51,396 bases of DNA from contig NZ_CDMK01000003.1 of the NCBI RefSeq assembly GCF_001283065.1, positions 47,378-98,773 on the forward strand, written 5' to 3'. The DNA is from Helicobacter heilmannii (GTDB taxonomy: Bacteria > Campylobacterota > Campylobacteria > Campylobacterales > Helicobacteraceae). How positions within the stretch are numbered: the stretch's first letter is position 1; every line of letters starts with the position of its first letter. Below are positions 17,356-24,564 of the stretch, piece after piece. The notes beneath the pieces are model-generated. The model worked only from the letters and a program-made list of their open reading frames with translations. It did not search any database and was not told the origin of the DNA. Both the position numbers and the translations under genes were made by a program.

Positions 17356-19173
17356 TTAAAACACCCAGCCGTAGTTGAAGAGGATATTGAAGTGGCTCAC
17401 GCCTTCTTGGATGGTGAATGTGCCCACTAGATTGCTGGTGTTGATTTTAGCGACGAGGTTTTGCTGGACTAAGGGCAGGGCGATACCGATGCTGTATTTG
17501 GAGTGCTTGTAGCGGTAGTTAAAACCCACATCTAGGTTTAAATTGCCGCTGTTGAAAAACCCCGCCCCCTTCAAGCCATAACCCTTCCACAACGCCCGAA
17601 GGCCTACGAACATGCCATAAGAGCTTTTGAATTGACGGCGCACGATCCTAACCCCCATCTTGTTGCGCAAGCGGTAGGTGCTGTAATTGGTTTTAAAGTC
17701 GATGAGCGCGTCCATCCCCCACCCAAAGGCGATTTGATTGATGGTGTTGATGATGCCCATTCTCTTGGCGTAGTTGTACTTAATGATCCCATAGTAAGAC
17801 AGCCCGAAGTAATCATTGAAGTATCGTTGGTAACCGCCCATCAAGTCAAAGCCCACCATCGCCGAATTGGCAGAATTGTTGGCGGAGAGGATATTTTGCA
17901 AGACGCGCAAGAAGGCGGGGGGCATAGAGGGGGGTGCTTGGCTGGCCAGTTGGTTGTAGTTGATGGGCAAGCGCCCCGCTTTACCAAGCTCTGTCCATAC
18001 ATTTTCACCAACACCCCCCATTCCAGCACGCACATACTTGTCACCAATTTTGTAATAGGTACAAGCCGAACAATTGTGTTCCACCTTGCCACCAGGAGTG
18101 CTGTAGGAACCATTAGGGTAGGTCATATTACCATTGTGGTTGAAACCATTCACATGACCAAATTCATGCATGATCAGCGCTAAAGGAGTTGCATCATCGT
18201 TAAGACTATCTGTCATTAAAATTTTAGCTTGGGCTGGATTGATTAAATATTCTTGGATACCAAAAACAGCAGGACTTCCCAAACCATCGTAAGGAGAATG
18301 TGGAGAAAGTGTATCGATTAAAATGCGTTTGTTAGAAGTATATTGTTCATAAACCTTTTGTTTGTTTAAAACATATTTTTGTAAGGAATGTGGCACTTGC
18401 CCATTAGGACCAGGAATGACATTAGGGTGGTAGGGGCCGACATTGCCCGGACCATTTGTGAATTCAAAAGGAGCATTGAGTACTGCTTGTTTAAACTGCG
18501 GAGAACTTAGCATGGCAGTAAGATTAAGGAAAATCTCTGCTAACTCTTCTGCCTCTTTTGGAGTTGGGGGGTTGGACCAATTCTTTGAGGCTGGATTTTC
18601 TGGGTTGGGGTAGGGACTCTTAAAGGTTCCTTGGATGTCTACCGTGATTTTGGCTAGATTATTTAATACTTGCGTGGTGACAGGATCTGAGGAGGAGGAA
18701 GGAGCTAAACTGAATGTAGAGTTGGCATTGCCCCCGGCTTTGGCAATGGCAGGGAGCAAATCCTCGGCCACCACGCTTTGGGTAAACTGGGGGATGTCTT
18801 TAAACAAGCCCACCTTGACCTCTTGCCCGTTGGCATTTTTCATGTAAAGGTCGACATTGTGCAGATTGTAGGGCAAGAAACTTTCAATCTGTAATTTGCC
18901 GTTTTTGAGCTGCATTTTCACGGGCTGAGTGGTGTTGAAGGTGATGGGGTTTTTGATATTAGCAAGTCTACCTTGTGTAAAGGTGGGGGCAGCGTTTTGC
19001 ATGATCTCTTCGATACAGATCGTGCCTAGAGGACAAGGAGGCTTTTCTTTAATGTCTCCCTTGGTTTCTAATAAACCCGTTATGAAACCTCCTTCCACAA
19101 AAAAACCATCCTTGGGATGTGCTGTCAAAAAAGTAGAGCCACCAATGACAAGGGGGAGGAACCATTTGTGCAT
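17356..19173 (-). CDS. Outer-membrane beta-barrel protein with a metzincin-like zinc motif
   Basis: A 605-residue Helicobacter outer-membrane protein. A short signal peptide (MHKWFLPLVIGGSTFLTA) is followed by the family-typical KDGFFVEGGFITG, and the C-terminal 180 residues form barrel strands ending in FNYGWVF with the terminal Phe needed for outer-membrane insertion. The central extracellular region contains ALIMHEFGHVNGFNHNG. His 336, Glu 337, His 340 and His 346 give an exact HExxHxxGxxH, the zinc-binding consensus of metzincins. A Cys pair follows (HNCSACTYY). It follows mnmE, where H. pylori has a Hom-family protein (HP1453, from memory). Proteolysis is an inference. Confidence 0.75.
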   Translation of the reverse strand: MHKWFLPLVIGGSTFLTAHPKDGFFVEGGFITGLLETKGDIKEKPPCPLGTICIEEIMQNAAPTFTQGRLANIKNPITFNTTQPVKMQLKNGKLQIESFLPYNLHNVDLYMKNANGQEVKVGLFKDIPQFTQSVVAEDLLPAIAKAGGNANSTFSLAPSSSSDPVTTQVLNNLAKITVDIQGTFKSPYPNPENPASKNWSNPPTPKEAEELAEIFLNLTAMLSSPQFKQAVLNAPFEFTNGPGNVGPYHPNVIPGPNGQVPHSLQKYVLNKQKVYEQYTSNKRILIDTLSPHSPYDGLGSPAVFGIQEYLINPAQAKILMTDSLNDDATPLALIMHEFGHVNGFNHNGNMTYPNGSYSTPGGKVEHNCSACTYYKIGDKYVRAGMGGVGENVWTELGKAGRLPINYNQLASQAPPSMPPAFLRVLQNILSANNSANSAMVGFDLMGGYQRYFNDYFGLSYYGIIKYNYAKRMGIINTINQIAFGWGMDALIDFKTNYSTYRLRNKMGVRIVRRQFKSSYGMFVGLRALWKGYGLKGAGFFNSGNLNLDVGFNYRYKHSKYSIGIALPLVQQNLVAKINTSNLVGTFTIQEGVSHFNILFNYGWVF

Positions 19174-19248
19174 GCAAATACCTATGTTAAGATAGCCACA
19201 AGCTTTTATCGTAGCATTCTGAAACTTTAGACTTGTTGAGATGAAACC

Positions 19249-20094
19249 ATGTTAGAGATTTTAATCCAAAAGCACTTAAAAGGGGCAGGGGGGGATTTTA
19301 AGTTAGAAGTAAATTTGCGCTTGCAACCGAGGCAAACCTATGCCCTAATGGGGGCTTCTGGTGTGGGTAAAAGCACTTTGCTGCGCACCCTTGCGGGGTT
19401 AGAAACCCCAGATATTGGGCGTATTGTCTTTAATAACCAAGTGTGGTGCGACATACAAAAGCGCATTAACCTAAGCCCACAGGAGCGCAAAGTGGGCTTT
19501 GTGTTCCAAGATTATGGGTTATTTCCCCATTTAAACACTCTGCAAAACATCGTCTTTAGTGCCCCTAAACATCCAAAAATAGATGAGATCATCGCTCTTA
19601 TGGAGCTAGAGGGGCTGTTAAAACGCCCTATTAGCACGCTCTCAGGCGGGCAGCAACAAAGAGTCGCCTTGGCGCGGGCGATTTTGCGCGTACTAGATGG
19701 CGGATCGCTTTTATGCCTAGATGAGGGTTTGAGCGCGCTAGACCCTTGTATGCGCTCTAAATTACAAGAGCAGATCAAGTTCTTAAGCGCGCATTTCAAT
19801 CTCACCACACTGCTCATCACCCACGACCTATTCGAGACCTATCAAATGGCAAGCACTTTGATTTTTTTCCAGCAAAACACGCAGACCACCACCGCTCATA
19901 TTCAAAACTTAAGACCCAAGCAAGCCCTGCACGCTAAAGTGCTTAAAAGCCAAAATCAAGAACTCACACTAGCCCTAGAGCCGCAAATGGTGCGCATGCC
20001 CTACGATAAAGAGTTCAAAGAAGGGGTGTGCGTGGTGCTAGAACCCAAAAATTTACAAATAAAACAAATAAATTTGTTAGAATCCCCCCTATGA
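19249..20094 (+). CDS. modC: ModC-type ABC transporter ATP-binding protein
   Basis: A 281-residue ABC ATPase with Walker A GASGVGKST (about residues 36-44), Q-loop FVFQDYGLFPH, signature LSGGQQQR and Walker B LLCLDEG followed by LSALD. The H-loop His is in LLITHD. The C-terminal extension (about residues 210-281) could be a reduced regulatory domain like that of molybdate/sulfate importers. The best match by pattern is the molybdate ATPase ModC (ModD in H. pylori naming). No permease or binding protein lies beside it, which is unusual. Note Gly instead of the common Pro after the Walker B Glu. It is translationally coupled (ATGA) to the next gene. Confidence 0.7.
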   Translation: MLEILIQKHLKGAGGDFKLEVNLRLQPRQTYALMGASGVGKSTLLRTLAGLETPDIGRIVFNNQVWCDIQKRINLSPQERKVGFVFQDYGLFPHLNTLQNIVFSAPKHPKIDEIIALMELEGLLKRPISTLSGGQQQRVALARAILRVLDGGSLLCLDEGLSALDPCMRSKLQEQIKFLSAHFNLTTLLITHDLFETYQMASTLIFFQQNTQTTTAHIQNLRPKQALHAKVLKSQNQELTLALEPQMVRMPYDKEFKEGVCVVLEPKNLQIKQINLLESPL

Positions 20095-20747
20095 AAAATG
20101 TTTATGTTAGAGAAGTGGATCAAAAACTTTTGCAACAGCTCCAAAAGGTGTCTTTATCGATGTTCCGCAAGGGGTTTTTCAGTATTTTCAGAGGCTCGAT
20201 CTCGGCACGCATGGGGGCGACTCGCTTTCTCATCAATAAAAACAATGTCATTTTTGACAATTTAGATGAAGAGTCTTTTATTGTCTTGCAAGACAAATTA
20301 GATTACCGCTGGCGGGAGGCGAGCATGGATGTAGGCATCCACGCTAGTATTTACCGCCACTTCACAGAAGCCCGCTTCATCGCCTATGGTCGCCCCCCAC
20401 ACGCCATCGCTTATTCGCTTAACCACGAATCTTTAGCCCCTAGAGATTACTTAGGTGCCACGCTTTTAGGGCAAAAAATTGACATTTACGATCCCAAGAG
20501 CTATAAAGACTGGCAGGATCGTTGCTCCGTGGACATTTCACACTACTTGCAGGCGAGCAAGAGGTGCTTTATTTTCATCAGGGGGTGCGGAATCGTGGCC
20601 TACCATAGGGAACTACAAGGCTTATTAAAAATTTTTGATTTGATTGAGGGGGGTTGTGAGATTTTGCAACTATCAAACCCAAACCCCCAAGGGGAGATTG
20701 TGCCCAAAAAAGAACAAACCCTAGAGCCAAGCCCTAGCCAAAACTAG
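20091..20747 (+). CDS. Class II aldolase/adducin-like protein of unknown function
   Basis: I choose ATG 20091 (MKNVYVREVDQ), which overlaps the stop of the ABC ATPase gene; a longer frame from 20028 would lie wholly inside that gene. The 218-residue protein has a weak class II aldolase/adducin pattern: GSISARMGATRFLINKNNV (substrate-loop region), VGIHASIYRHFTEARFIAYG (the conserved H-x-x-x-Y-x-x segment), and IRGCGIVAYHRELQGLL near the end. The metal-binding HxH of true aldolases is not clear, so it may be non-catalytic. The C-terminal 30 residues are low-complexity. I cannot name the substrate. Confidence 0.6.
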   Translation: MKNVYVREVDQKLLQQLQKVSLSMFRKGFFSIFRGSISARMGATRFLINKNNVIFDNLDEESFIVLQDKLDYRWREASMDVGIHASIYRHFTEARFIAYGRPPHAIAYSLNHESLAPRDYLGATLLGQKIDIYDPKSYKDWQDRCSVDISHYLQASKRCFIFIRGCGIVAYHRELQGLLKIFDLIEGGCEILQLSNPNPQGEIVPKKEQTLEPSPSQN

Positions 20748-20756
20748 GCTTTAGAC

Positions 20757-21353
20757 TTATAGGTGACTGGCGTTTTCTTTGAGATATTCAGCCACACCTT
20801 CGTGGCTGGGTTTCATGCCCGCATCGCCTTTTTGCCAACCTGCAGGGCAGACCTCGCCATGTTCTTCAAAGAAAATCAAGGCATCCACCATGCGCAACAT
20901 TTCATCCACATTGCGCCCTAGGGGGAAGTCGTTGATCACGGCGTGGCGGATTTTTTGGTGTTTATCGATCAAGAAAGACCCCCTAAGAGCCACGGCGTTT
21001 TCAAAGAGTACATCATAAGCCCTAGCGATGTCCTTAGTCACATCTGCCACAATGGGGAAAGTGACTTGACCGATACCACCTTTTTCAACAGGGGTGTTTT
21101 TCCACGCATAGTGAACCACCTCGGTGTCGGTGGAAATCCCGATCACATTAAAGCCCCTTTCGTTGAAGTTTTTCACGCGGTGGTCAAAAGCGATGACCTC
21201 AGAGGGACAAACAAAAGTAAAATCTTTGGGCCAAAAGAACAACACTGCCCCATTGTGGCCTAAATTTTTTGACAATTCAAAATGCTCATCCACCTGGTTA
21301 TTGGGTAAAACAGCTGTGGCCTTGAAATCGGGAGCAACCTTTGTAACTAACAT
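20757..21353 (-). CDS. ahpC: Alkyl hydroperoxide reductase / 2-Cys peroxiredoxin
   Basis: A 198-residue peroxiredoxin (TsaA/AhpC of H. pylori) that reduces peroxides and peroxynitrite in the cytoplasm, recycled by thioredoxin. The peroxidatic Cys is in FTFVCPSEV (about residue 49) and the resolving Cys in EVCPAGWQKGD (about 169). PKDFTFVCP and DFPLGRNVDEMLR are diagnostic. RBS AAGGAGA lies six bases before ATG 21353. Its leader contains a repeated GTTAGC/GCTAAC element. AhpC is a major antioxidant protein of gastric Helicobacter. Confidence 0.97.
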   Translation of the reverse strand: MLVTKVAPDFKATAVLPNNQVDEHFELSKNLGHNGAVLFFWPKDFTFVCPSEVIAFDHRVKNFNERGFNVIGISTDTEVVHYAWKNTPVEKGGIGQVTFPIVADVTKDIARAYDVLFENAVALRGSFLIDKHQKIRHAVINDFPLGRNVDEMLRMVDALIFFEEHGEVCPAGWQKGDAGMKPSHEGVAEYLKENASHL

Positions 21354-21382
21354 AAAAAATCTCCTTATAAAATTTTGGTTTT

Positions 21383-21404
21383 GTTAGCGAGCTAACGAGC
21401 TAAC
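21383..21404 (-). promoter_or_regulatory. Inverted/direct repeat in the ahpC leader
   Basis: On the plus strand GTTAGC, GA, GCTAAC forms an inverted repeat, and GAGCTAAC is then repeated in tandem (21389-21396 and 21397-21404). It lies 30-50 bases upstream of the ahpC start. It could be an operator or a short mRNA stem; no regulator can be assigned from sequence alone. Confidence 0.45.
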
Positions 21405-21452
21405 GGGCGTATTGTAGCCAAATATCCATTAACAATCAAGGTAGCTTTTAGC

Positions 21453-21479
21453 TATAATTTGGACTTTAATTTGGACTTT
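21453..21479 (+). promoter_or_regulatory. Promoter -10 and 12-bp tandem duplication ahead of the flippase gene
   Basis: TATAAT at 21453-21458 fits a housekeeping sigma -10. It overlaps two adjacent copies of AATTTGGACTTT (21456-21467 and 21468-21479). A transcript starting just downstream would carry a leader of about 35-40 bases before the TTG start at 21504, which has a good AAGGA site. Confidence 0.55.
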
Positions 21480-21503
21480 TACCTTGTATTTTAAGGATTT
21501 GCC

Positions 21504-23252
21504 TTGGCTTTAAAGAAGCGCATCAACCCCTTTAAAACTTTTTGGCGTTCACTCTTGCAAATGTCCGTATTGATCAATAAAAGGGACAAAAAAATCTTGA
21601 TCGTCTTGGTTTTGATGTCCATTTTCATGTCGCTGATCGAGGTCTGCTCGATCAGCGCGATCATGCCCTTCATCACGCTGGCTAGCTCACCAGATTTGGT
21701 TTTATCTAACCACTACGCCCGCGTGATCTACGACACCTTGCACTTTAAAACCCCCCTACACTTTGCCTATTTTTTCAGCTTTGCGCTCGTGGGGCTGTAT
21801 GTGTTCCGCTTAGGCTACAGTGTGCTTTTTGCTTATGTCAATAGCCGCTTTGCAAACCAAAAGGCGCACGCCTTAGCCCAACGGCTGTTCATGCACCACT
21901 TGAAAAACTCCTATCTAGAGCACATCAACATCAGTCTAGATAAAATCCGCCACACCATCATGGAAAAGAGCGGGGGGGTTTTACACGGTCTCAACGCCTT
22001 GCTGGGGTTGCTTGCCGAGGTGAGTGTGATGTTGTTTTTGTATGGGCTATTGATTTACACGAATTGGAAAATGACCTTTGCTTTGACCTTTATCCTCGCC
22101 CTGCAAGTCTTTTTCATCACCAAATACATGTCTAGGTTCATCCAAAATAAGGGGCGGATATCCAACAACGCCCAAGCGCAGTCTTTTAAAATCTTTTCTA
22201 AGTTCTTTGGCAATTTTAAAATCACCAAACTCAAAGATAACCACGAGCAAGCCTACCAAGTCTTTAGTCAAAACAGCCTAAACAACGCCAAAGCCAACAC
22301 CACCTACCGCACTTTGCAGGTAATCCCCAACCGCTTTTTAGAAACCGTGGGTTTTAGCTTGCTCATCTTGGCAGTCGCCTATGTTTTACATAAATACGGC
22401 GAGGCTAAAATGGTTTTACCCATCATCTCGATGTACGCCCTAGCCCTGTATCGCATGTTGCCCTCCTTAAACCGCATCTTGGACCAATATAGCATCATCT
22501 GCTACCAGCAACAGGCGATCAACGGTGTTTACAAGGATTTGAGTCGTCCGATCCAAGAGGAAGGGGCACTAGATTTGTCCTTCAAAGAGACGATCCGCCT
22601 TCAAAACATCAGTTTTGCCTACAAGCGCACCCACCCCGTTTTGCAAGGTGTGGATTTAAAGATCAAGCGGGGCCAAAAAATTGCCTTCATCGGGCCTAGC
22701 GGTTGTGGCAAGTCCACCTTGGTGGACATTATAATGGGCGTGCTCTATCCTAGTGCGGGGCAGATTTTTATAGACAATACCCCCCTAACCCCCAAAAACA
22801 TCCGCACATGGCGGCAAAAGATCGGCTATATTCCCCAACAAATCTATTTGTTCGATGGCAGTGTTGCCGAAAATGTCGCCTGCGGTAGCTCCATAAATGA
22901 AGAACGGGTCATAGAGGTCTGCAAGATGGCACACATTTACGACTTTTTATGCCAACATCGGGGGATTGAAACGACCATTGGCGAGGGGGGAATCAACCTC
23001 AGCGGAGGACAAAAGCAACGCCTAGGCATCGCTAGAGCCTTGTATGATAACCCGGAGATTTTGGTCCTAGATGAAGCCACCTCAGCCCTAGACACCCCCA
23101 CAGAGGCGAAGATCATGGATGAGATTTACAGCGTGGCCGAGGGTAAAACGCTCCTAGTGATCGCGCATCGCCTCAGCACCATCGAGCGTTGCAATGTTAA
23201 AATTGATCTAAGCAAGCCCTCTGTGCAAGGGCTCCTAAGTCCAAATCCTTAA
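21504..23252 (+). CDS. wzk: Wzk/PglK-type lipid-linked oligosaccharide flippase (ABC exporter)
   Basis: A 582-residue half-transporter with fused membrane and ATPase domains. Membrane helices lie at about residues 25-300 (for example ILIVLVLMSIFMSLIEV and FAYFFSFALVGLYVF). The ATPase domain has Walker A GPSGCGKST, a Q-loop at QQIYLFDGSV, signature LSGGQKQR, Walker B ILVLDEATSALD and switch IAHRLSTIE. The domain order and N-terminal helix pattern match Wzk of H. pylori, which flips the undecaprenyl-linked O-antigen, and Campylobacter PglK. The start is TTG with AAGGA upstream. The last residues after IERC look short or altered, and the gene's end overlaps the convergent HAD gene by 56 bases. 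Confidence 0.8.
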   Translation: MALKKRINPFKTFWRSLLQMSVLINKRDKKILIVLVLMSIFMSLIEVCSISAIMPFITLASSPDLVLSNHYARVIYDTLHFKTPLHFAYFFSFALVGLYVFRLGYSVLFAYVNSRFANQKAHALAQRLFMHHLKNSYLEHINISLDKIRHTIMEKSGGVLHGLNALLGLLAEVSVMLFLYGLLIYTNWKMTFALTFILALQVFFITKYMSRFIQNKGRISNNAQAQSFKIFSKFFGNFKITKLKDNHEQAYQVFSQNSLNNAKANTTYRTLQVIPNRFLETVGFSLLILAVAYVLHKYGEAKMVLPIISMYALALYRMLPSLNRILDQYSIICYQQQAINGVYKDLSRPIQEEGALDLSFKETIRLQNISFAYKRTHPVLQGVDLKIKRGQKIAFIGPSGCGKSTLVDIIMGVLYPSAGQIFIDNTPLTPKNIRTWRQKIGYIPQQIYLFDGSVAENVACGSSINEERVIEVCKMAHIYDFLCQHRGIETTIGEGGINLSGGQKQRLGIARALYDNPEILVLDEATSALDTPTEAKIMDEIYSVAEGKTLLVIAHRLSTIERCNVKIDLSKPSVQGLLSPNP

Positions 23253-23868
23253 AGTCTTGGATGTAAGAGCTGGGCAACAGCTCTTTTAGGGCCGGGTTGT
23301 TGTAGCCCAAAAAGGCGATTTTATTAGCCTTTGCGCTCTCATAATCGCTCTTAGAATCCCCGATCAACACCATTTGGCTAGGATCATAGCCATATCTAGC
23401 GCACATGTTCGCTAGAATTTTTGCCTTCGCTGGGGGTGCACCCTCCACGCTCTTAAAATAGGGCAAAATCCCCAAAAACTCGCAGAGAACCTGTAACTCT
23501 GTATGCAAAGCTGCCGAAGCAATGTGGAAAATATACTTTTCATCGTTCGTCTTGATAAAGTCCATCACTTCTAAGTTTAAATGCTCCCTAGAAAACAAGT
23601 CCTTTTCAATGATCTGCCCGAACTCCTGCACTAGGGCGTTGATTTTATCCGCGTCTATGGTTTTCTTTAAAATTCGGGTGTAAAAGTGCGCGATTTTATC
23701 AGAGCGGCTCACCCCCCCATTGGTGTAGTGATATCCTTCAAACGCCTTTAGAGCCACCTCATCTGCCTTTGTGTGCCGCCTAAACAATTCCTTAAACCCC
23801 TCCCCCTTTAAGTGCATGCTGTCAAACACCACGCCATCAAAATCCCACACCACAACTTCCAACGCCAT
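23197..23868 (-). CDS. HAD-superfamily phosphatase
   Basis: A 223-residue haloacid dehalogenase-type hydrolase. Motif I is VVWDFDGVVFDS (nucleophile and acid Asp, about residues 8-12), motif II is in FHIASAAL, the Lys of motif III is in PAKAKILANM, and motif IV is VLIGDSKSDYESAKAN. A helical cap of subclass I lies between motifs I and II, as in phosphoglycolate phosphatase or beta-phosphoglucomutase. The substrate is unknown; its position tail-to-tail with the flippase gene hints at sugar-phosphate metabolism, but this is weak. It lies 15 bases after the uppS stop on the same strand. Confidence 0.8.
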   Translation of the reverse strand: MALEVVVWDFDGVVFDSMHLKGEGFKELFRRHTKADEVALKAFEGYHYTNGGVSRSDKIAHFYTRILKKTIDADKINALVQEFGQIIEKDLFSREHLNLEVMDFIKTNDEKYIFHIASAALHTELQVLCEFLGILPYFKSVEGAPPAKAKILANMCARYGYDPSQMVLIGDSKSDYESAKANKIAFLGYNNPALKELLPSSYIQDFKDLDLGALAQRACLDQF

Positions 23869-23883
23869 GCCAAGTCCTTTCTG

Positions 23884-24564
23884 CTACACTCTACCAAATT
23901 TGCGTTGTCTTTGATTAAATGAAGCGATGATTTGGGCTAAATCCTCTGGCGTGAAGTCGGGCCAGAGCACGGGGCTAAAAAATAGCTCGGCATAGCTGGA
24001 TTGCCACAGCAAGAAGTTAGACAGGCGCATCTCCCCACCCGTGCGTACCAACAAGTCTACATCAGGCAAGCCTGCCGTGTCTAAATGCGCCCCAATGAGC
24101 TCTTGCAAGTCCCCCTTTAGCCCCGACTCCAACACCCGCTTGCACGCCCGTGCGATCTCATCACGCCCCCCATAGTTTAGGGCTAAAATCTGTATCATGG
24201 CGGTGTGGCTAGCGGTTTCTTGCTCCAAATTTAAAATGGTCTTTTGCAGGGCGGGGCTGAACTTCTTTAAATTGCCGATCGCCTTGAAACGGATTTTATG
24301 CTCTAAATAAGTGGGGCGCTCTTGCACAAGATATTTTTTGAGCATCCGCATCAAAAAATCTACCTCTGCTTTGGGGCGGCTCCAATTCTCTGTAGAAAAG
24401 GCATAGAGCGTGAGATAGGCAATCCCCTCTTTGGCGCACCAAATGGTGATGTTTCTTAGGGCGTTGATCCCTTGTTGGTGCCCGTGTGTGCGGGGCTTAC
24501 CCTGCAACTTCGCCCACCTCCCATTGCCGTCCATAATGATAGCCAAATGCGCTAAGTTATTCAT
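23884..24564 (-). CDS. uppS: Undecaprenyl diphosphate synthase
   Basis: cis-Prenyltransferase that builds the C55 lipid carrier for peptidoglycan and O-antigen. The 226-residue protein starts best at ATG 24564 (MNNLAHLAIIMDGNGRWAK), eight bases inside the end of dld; a start nine codons earlier is possible but adds non-conserved residues. Conserved regions: MDGNGRWA with the catalytic Asp, YAFSTENWSRP, ILALNYGGRDEI, and DLLVRTGGEMRLSNFLLWQ followed by YAELFF. Product chain length is inferred from family membership. Confidence 0.95.
   Translation of the reverse strand: MNNLAHLAIIMDGNGRWAKLQGKPRTHGHQQGINALRNITIWCAKEGIAYLTLYAFSTENWSRPKAEVDFLMRMLKKYLVQERPTYLEHKIRFKAIGNLKKFSPALQKTILNLEQETASHTAMIQILALNYGGRDEIARACKRVLESGLKGDLQELIGAHLDTAGLPDVDLLVRTGGEMRLSNFLLWQSSYAELFFSPVLWPDFTPEDLAQIIASFNQRQRKFGRV

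Noticed and set aside
17632-18183. 183-codon plus-strand open frame inside the outer-membrane protein gene
   Set aside because: It is antisense to a gene with a signal peptide, barrel C-terminus and zinc motif; no family pattern or ribosome site supports it.
20028-20090. Upstream start for the aldolase-like gene
   Set aside because: It would lie entirely inside the ABC ATPase gene; the ATG at 20091 with ATGA overlap is a better start.
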